24,077 nt of DNA from Daphnia carinata. Taxonomy: Eukaryota; Arthropoda; Branchiopoda; Diplostraca; Daphniidae. A program made the translations under genes and the position numbers. Below are positions 19,412-24,077 of this stretch, piece by piece. Below the pieces are notes generated by a model that was not told where the DNA came from, did no database searches, and saw only the letters and a list, made by a program, of their open reading frames with translations. How positions within the stretch are numbered: position 1 is the first letter of the stretch; each line of letters starts with the position of its first letter. The stretch lies in contig NW_026712536.1 in assembly GCF_022539665.2 (NCBI RefSeq), forward strand, positions 1-24,077, written 5' to 3'.

Positions 19412-19564
19412 CTGTTCGCACGACATGATCTCTTCCGTTAAAACCTCTAAAAGTGGAACAGCATTGCGGTCATGGCGTTTGAACATTTCGCGAGGACGAT
19501 GGAAAGCAAGTTCCACGTGCGTTCCGCCTCTCGACCCCTTAATGGGCGCAACAGGCTGCTTCAT
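19412..19564 (-). CDS. Coding-looking exon of unknown identity
   Basis: Exactly 51 codons from an ATG to a good donor (CAG|GTAGAG). It includes the stretch HVELAFHRPREMFKRHDRNA followed by VPLLEVLTEEIMSCEQ, which has amphipathic, conserved-looking composition. A TGA lies just upstream of the Met in the same frame. It lies about 120 bp past the last synaptojanin-like exon on the same strand, so it could be a further exon of that pseudogene or part of another gene. I do not recognise it. Confidence 0.4.
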
Positions 19565-19682
19565 TCAGCCGCTGCGAGGGGCGCGGTCGAGCTCAAGTAA
19601 TTTACATCACTGATTTATGAAAACTAGACCGTTAGTTTCCTGTAAAACTCTTATAAAAAAAAACGGCGTCAAATTTTGTTAC

Positions 19683-19857
19683 CTGAATACCGTCGGTGAC
19701 GGTACCGCAAAATTTAATCAGGATTTTCCGAATATTCTCGTGAAGTGTATTTTCATCGAGGCACCATGACGTCTGTTCACTAGCACACGCACCCGCAATC
19801 GGGTCAGAGCCTCCCAACCACGTCTTCCAAGACCCATAGAGTTTTTTCTATGCGTGT
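19683..19857 (-). pseudogene. Synaptojanin downstream (RRM-like) exon remnant
   Basis: After the IPPc end the reading shifts to GSDPIAGACASEQTSWCLDE and NTLHENIRKILIKFCGTVTD, ending at donor CAG|GTAACA (19683). The position and the DENTLHENIRKILI pattern fit the RRM-like domain that follows IPPc in synaptojanins. The match is weaker than for the other exons. Confidence 0.5.
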
Positions 19858-20560
19858 AGCAAGAATTTCTATGTCTATGAAGGCCATCACAGGCCTATCA
19901 TCACTCTGTTTTAGTTCTGCACAACCGTAACAGGCAGTTCATCCTTGGTTTTTGACCATGATCACGTCGTTCGCGTAACAGTACACGATCTATTCATGCC
20001 GGGGTGTCATAATCGTGAGAGAAAGGATAGTATTTGTGCATTGGCGAAAGCTGAATTCACATTCAACGTAATTCACGAATGCCTTGCGCTTGTTGAATTT
20101 TTTAAAACGAAATCTGCTGCTCCACTTTGCTTCCATGATGGAGAGAGATGCGTCGCGTGACCTTGCGTAGTCAGCATTGCGCTCAACCCACTGAGATTGG
20201 CCACCGGCAAAGTGGCTGCAGATAAAACACAGCGAAGTGTTGCGCAGCAAAAAGCGGATAGGTACGCCACTTTTATTTCCCATTGCACCACCAAGCCCGG
20301 TTTTGACTGACTCTGTGGCCACGTCTCACACGTCAACCGCTAATTCGTGCCGAATAAAAACGTAGCGACATACGCCAACAAGTTGAACATAGGTCAGTAA
20401 CGCGAATGGGCGATCCCGTGAAAGCACCTTGAACGAAATCATTCACACATTACTGAATGTCTAATTGGTTGATTTGATGTCAACTAAAACCTTTTGTAGC
20501 TCAGTTGCCTAGGCTTTGGCGTTCTCACTGCTCGCTGCCATCCATAGTCTTTGGTCCACC
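19858..20560 (-). pseudogene. Inositol 5-phosphatase (IPPc) exons, degraded
   Basis: Exon 20560-20491 reads WMAASSENAKA, then a stop where Trp is expected (TAG 20511-20509), then ATELQK. A 63-bp GT-AG intron follows (20490-20428). The next exon from 20427 gives VLSRDRPFALLTYVQLVGVC and YVFIR, an in-frame TGA (20328-20326), [20 protein letters not shown], and [20 protein letters not shown] ending near 20161. About 60 residues, including the GDFNYR block, are absent. Later pieces, after a 1-nt frame change, read [13 protein letters not shown], a TGA in place of Trp (19996-19994), then IDRVL and finally AELKQSDDRPVMAFIDIE. The last normally reads SDHRPV, so the catalytic His is Asp. Confidence 0.82.
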
Positions 20561-20867
20561 CTGTTAAAATAATACCATGGTTGTTAAGTAGAAGCTAAAA
20601 GCAGCTAACACAAACAGTCACTTTTATAACCGATAACTCCGGTTCCAGGGTAGATTTTACAGATTTTGTTTCCGCTGTTCACCCACGTTGACCGGAAAAA
20701 TAGCGCGAACTTTGTGTTGTTGTTGGGTTTCGTTTGAGGTTCTGGAGCATCCAATTGAAGCACTAAGATCTCTAAGCCGATGAATTCTGCGCACTATTTA
20801 CAAGCTTGTAACAATATTCGAAAAATCGAATCACGTTCAAATTACCGTTCAAATTTGTAATTTTTAC

Positions 20868-21368
20868 CAGTTTGTTCGGTCAAGACAGTCGAGGCAGTTG
20901 GTTGGGATAACTCCTTTTTGTTGAGATAAAACTTGCTGATTCTTGAATAAGAAGAACGAATGGCGCTCAAAGATAGGCTGCAGACTTTGTTTGAATTTTG
21001 CGTGATTCTGGAGGTTTCCACCTCTGCATTCTTGGTGATAGTCGAACATGGTATGAGGCATCGACTCATAACAGCGTTTCTGGTCAGCTTGGAAGAGTTG
21101 ACTAAGTGAAGCTTCCCCTTCTTTTGCACCGACCATGTAGAGACCGAGTAGATTCACGGTAGCTGTGTCATGATAACGCTCTTGCATGAGCTTCAAATGG
21201 CGTTCTAGAGCTGGTGAAGAGGCCTCGGGGCCGCGTGAGAATCTCACTTTGTGCGACCCTACTTGAACTCCTGGTTTCAACGTACGGATTTCAACACTGC
21301 CACATGTAACTCGTAACAGCCAGTGAGAAAAATCAATTCCATAGTGTTGCAATGGTAAGTGCAAAAGC
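20868..21368 (-). pseudogene. SAC phosphatase exon with an internal in-frame deletion
   Basis: A single open exon of 501 nt between acceptor ttggcag (exon from 21368) and donor CTG|GTAAAA (20868). Conserved blocks: LPLQHYGIDFSHWLL, CGSVEIRT, PGVQVGSHKVRFSRG, FDYHQECRGG and TNCLDCLDRTN, the last holding the SAC catalytic C-x5-R. About 90-100 residues that normally separate VEIRT from the PG-QVGSH block are missing without loss of frame. The active-site block has Pro where Arg usually precedes TNCLDC. The five extra residues in LGLYMVGAKEGE are also unusual. Confidence 0.85.
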
Positions 21369-21431
21369 CTGCCAATTTTAGAGGATCATTTTTTAAATTA
21401 TAATTGTACAGTGAACCAGCCTATAGGGAAT

Positions 21432-21460
21432 ATCTACCTATTCCAGAAGAATAGGTAGAT
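21432..21460. repeat. Perfect 12-bp inverted repeat with 5-nt loop
   Basis: atctacctattc (21432-21443), loop cagaa, gaataggtagat (21449-21460). It ends one base before the presumed left end of the copia-type LTR. Confidence 0.85.
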
Positions 21461-21461
21461 C

Positions 21462-21833
21462 TGTTGTCTGTTCCACGATTTTGCTGAAGCTTTTGGGTGC
21501 ATAATGTAGCATCAATTGGGTCTTCACCAGATGACTAGAGGAAATAGAATGTTCCAGAGTTAAACAGCTTCCAAAAGCTCGGTCACTCTTTCTTCTTCTA
21601 CTGTCTGTGGCCCCTTCAAAGGTATAAAAGTTGTTTGATTGATGCGAAAAACTTCAGATTCCCCAATCTACCCAACAGAAACACAACTTGTAACCAAGAC
21701 TAGGTATTGGTAAGACAACGTATATTACAAGGGCCTATCTCCTAAATAAATTGAACTATCAAAGTTCAAAATTATTTTCAATTTTTATTCTAGTTCATTT
21801 GACAAACCTGTATTAACTAGTAGTACACCAACA
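21462..21833 (+). repeat. Putative 5' LTR of the copia-type element (372 bp)
   Basis: It begins TGTTG and ends CAACA, the short inverted ends expected of an LTR. It contains a TATA box (TATAAAAG, 21623-21630), a TTCAGA initiator-like site with A at 21656, and AATAAA at 21745-21750, in the order U3-R-U5. No second LTR is available for comparison and no clear primer-binding site follows, so the right border is uncertain. Confidence 0.5.
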
Positions 21834-22083
21834 CATCCCTGTGAGTCAGAAAGTTTTGTATACAACATTTTTACTATGTCAACCTCAGCAGGACCTAGCA
21901 AATATTTAGGAGTTATATATCAATTATTGTCGCAAACCTCTGGTTGAGGGAATGTTTTAATGTGTGATTAACATCACGTGGAAATACAAAACTCAGTTGT
22001 CATAGTATTCAATTTAATATTCCAACATCGATTTTACTGTCAATTAACCTACAGAGCTACTAAGAAATATTATTCACAGAAAA

Positions 22084-22765
22084 ATGGCAACTGGAGTGTT
22101 TTCTTCAAAAGATGTGTCTCATGTTTCAAAATTTAACGGTACAAATTTTTCATTTTGGAAGTTTCAAATAACCCTCATTCTAGGGCAACATGAGTTGTGT
22201 GATATTGTGCTTGGTAAGTCAACAAACCAGCACCTTTGCCTGCTGGCATGATGCAGTTCTGATTGCTGCACGAGACAAAGAAATCATGTTGTGGAACAAG
22301 AAGGACAATTCCCGCTTCATTGTCTCCACCATTGAAGAATTGCACAAAGAGATTAAGATAACTGCTCATGAAATGTGGACGATTGTGGTCCAATCACACC
22401 AAGTTCAATATGAATATAAAGAGGTGGTAACGTTACCAGTCAAAATGAAACAATTTTGTTATCATTGCCACCAGAACAAGTAATGATTATTGACTTTGCC
22501 ACCATTGAGTTATGCTCATTCTGCATGGAACAATGTTGAAAGCAACAAGAAAACAGTTGCATTATTAACATCAAGACTTAAAGCGGAAGAAACTCTTCAT
22601 CAGTTTCAAGAACTTGACAAAAGTGATTCAGCTCTTTTCTCGCGAAACCAGAAGGAAAAATCAAGAAGAAACAAATCTTCTGGAAATTACTGGCTATCCT
22701 GTCGTGACATTATCAAGGAAGACGAGATGCTGATAATGGTGGAGAGTATATGCAGTCATCCCTGA
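22084..22765 (+). pseudogene. Copia-type gag, frame-broken
   Basis: The ATG at 22084 opens with HVSKFNGTNFSFWKFQITLI, the N-terminal Gag pattern of copia elements. It is interrupted at 22249-22251 by a TGA after frame loss. Homology continues in other frames: PAPLPAG, then DAVLIAARDKE, then KKDNSRFIVSTIEE and TAHEMW (to 22483). The last piece, from 22490, starts LPPLSYAHSAWNNVESNKK and runs on through a LLTSRLKAEETLHQFQ stretch. The zinc knuckle that should follow is absent. Confidence 0.8.
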
Positions 22766-23802
22766 AAGAGCTTGGATACCTGGCTTAAAGAAAATGGAAT
22801 TCGGCATGAGACCAAGCACTTTCTGCTTGCAAGAACATCCGGAACAAAACGGAGTCTCGGAGAGAGAGAATCAGACAGTAGTTGAATCTGTCAAAGAAGT
22901 ATGTTGCATGACATGTAATTTGCCACGAGAAATGTGGTTGCACGAGATGAAGCAGTCAATTGCGCCAATTATCGCTGGTTGAGGGAATTCTCAACCGTGT
23001 CCCATCTAAAGCTACTCCTAACAAGACACCTTATGAACATTGGTTCAACAGCAAACCGGATCTCTCCCATCTTAGAGTTTTTGGATGTGATGCATATTTA
23101 CATGTGCCTAAAGAAGAACGTTCCAAGTTTGAATCCAAGAGTCTCAAGTGTTGTTTTGTTGGTTATGCAGATACGCAAAAAGGCTTTCGCTTGTGGGATC
23201 CAGTTAATCGTAAAGTTAAGATCGGACGAGATGTACGATTTGACGAACAATTGAGTTCAAAACAAAGAAGCGGTACTGAGAGTTTTAGCGATCCAATCAC
23301 CCCAGTTGAGTTTGAAGTGGGCGGGGATTTGCAAGTGTCCACTGGACGTGCCGCCGAGTTCAACTCTCTGCCTGGGGAGACTCTTGATAATGTTGAAACA
23401 ACAGAAGATGCCAATGAACACGAAGAACCTTTTCATGGCTTTGAAAGTACTGATACACCAGACAACGAAACTAGAACACGTCAATCTACACGGATCATCA
23501 AAAAACCACAAAGACTGATACAAGATACAAATTTTCTAAGTTTTGATCAGCATGTCCCACAAGTCCTTGATGAACCACAAACGTACGAAGAAGCAATGAA
23601 CGGCCCTCAAGCAAATCAATGGAAAATTGCAATGCAGGAAGAACTCAACTTACTAAAAATCAACAACACCTGGAGGATGACCAGCCTACCACCAGAGAGG
23701 AAGCCAATCAAGAACAAATGGGTGTACAAAGTAAAGTACTCTACGGATGGACAAATCCAACGTTTCAAGGCACGCTTGGTTGCCAAAGGTTTCTCCCAGT
23801 AA
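22720..23802 (+). pseudogene. Copia-type integrase (distal part) and start of RT
   Basis: Begins at ADNGGEYMQSSLKELGY (second catalytic Asp of integrase), shifts frame at a TAA near 22782, continues with WLKENGIRHET and QEHPEQNGVSEREN (catalytic Glu retained), and shifts again near 22975. From 22960 a 280-codon open frame reads NRVPSKATPNKTPYEHWF, then LRVFGCDAYLHVPKEERSKF and the integrase C-terminal region. A charged linker follows, then the RT start with NKWVYKVKYSTDGQIQRFKA and LVAKGFSQ, ending at an in-frame TAA (23800-23802). Confidence 0.87.
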
Positions 23803-24077
23803 GAGGGCATTGACTACAATGAGACTTATGCTCCTGTGGTTCGCCATGAGTCACTTCGGATGGTAATTTCTATTGCAGCAGCAAAAAATCTTGAAATCCT
23901 TCAACTTGATGTGAAGACGGCTTTTCTTCACGGTGACCTCAAGGAAGAACTGTACATGGAGCAGCCCGAGGGTTTCGGAGACACAAGTAGGCCAAGTGAT
24001 GTCTGTCATTTACTAAAGAGTATTTATGGTTTAAAACAAGCCTCTCGTTCATGGAACGAAAAATTTGATCAATTTCT
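23803..24077 (+). pseudogene. Copia-type reverse transcriptase, continues past a stop and off the window
   Basis: In the same frame as the upstream ORF after the TAA. EGIDYNETYAPVVRHESLRM, then LQLDVKTAFLHGDLKEELYM (first catalytic Asp) and SIYGLKQASRSWNEKFDQF are standard copia RT motifs. The catalytic pair would lie beyond the window. Confidence 0.9.

Larger units (their letters stand above)
19683..21368 (-). pseudogene. Synaptojanin pseudogene (SAC, 5-phosphatase, downstream region)
   Basis: Synaptojanin is a two-phosphatase enzyme that removes phosphates from phosphoinositides during synaptic vesicle recycling. Pieces of its SAC domain, inositol 5-phosphatase (IPPc) domain and the RRM-like downstream region occur in the normal order on the minus strand and still have introns, so this is not a retrocopy. 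It is broken by nonsense codons at 20511-20509, 20328-20326 and 19996-19994, a frameshift between the last IPPc blocks, missing blocks in SAC and IPPc, and loss of a catalytic His. No upstream SAC exons were found before 21368. Most likely a partial segmental duplicate of an intact gene elsewhere. Confidence 0.85.
21462..24077 (+). mobile_element. Truncated Ty1/copia-type LTR retrotransposon, runs off the window
   Basis: Gag and pol remains are in the copia order: gag, integrase, RT. The zinc knuckle, protease and the N-terminal half of integrase are missing, and several frames are broken. The 3' end and 3' LTR would lie beyond 24077, so boundaries cannot be proven here. Confidence 0.8.

Noticed and set aside
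20842-21129. Second minus-strand ORF overlapping the SAC exon
   Set aside because: Out-of-frame shadow; the SAC motifs are in the other frame.

Overview
The window reads as eukaryotic, most likely arthropod, DNA: AT-rich, with short GT-AG introns of about 50-80 bp. It is probably from a water flea (Daphnia). The cues are a cuticle gene with a three-codon first exon, a decayed tyrosine-rich gene of a kind I recall from Daphnia gene sets, and several classes of arthropod transposable element. The species is an inference. I see no prokaryotic genes, CRISPR arrays, tRNAs or rRNAs.

Layout. Positions 1-2210 hold one unassigned minus-strand ORF (215-742). Positions 2213-4410 hold the only gene that looks intact, a secreted RR-1 type chitin-binding cuticle protein (3099-3868, +). 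It has its own TATA/initiator promoter and is flanked by three diverged copies of an unassigned repeat. Positions 4411-5125 contain a 141-bp tandem duplication followed by a 443-bp hAT-type MITE. Positions 5126-6987 show nothing I can name. Positions 6988-7410 carry a degraded tyrosine-rich secreted-protein gene. Positions 7588-10447 are a full-length hAT transposon with a perfect 8-bp target duplication; its BED-finger transposase keeps its catalytic residues but has frame breaks. Positions 10683-18002 are a complete Ty3/gypsy-type LTR retrotransposon on the minus strand, with 346-bp LTRs differing at 6 positions, a 5-bp target duplication, and gag-PR-RT-RNase H-IN remains. It sits inside a host ORF that would read in frame across the empty site. 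Positions 18003-19411 are mostly blank, followed by one coding-looking exon of unknown identity (19564-19412, -). Positions 21368-19683 (-) are an intron-retaining synaptojanin pseudogene with SAC, inositol 5-phosphatase and downstream pieces in order but with three nonsense codons, deletions and a lost catalytic His. Positions 21462-24077 are a truncated Ty1/copia-type element running off the window.

Taken together this is a transposon-rich locus with one working cuticle gene and at least two broken host genes. The most informative items are the two element insertions with readable target sites, the synaptojanin pseudogene, and the repeat family around the cuticle gene. I found no convincing new multi-gene biological system.
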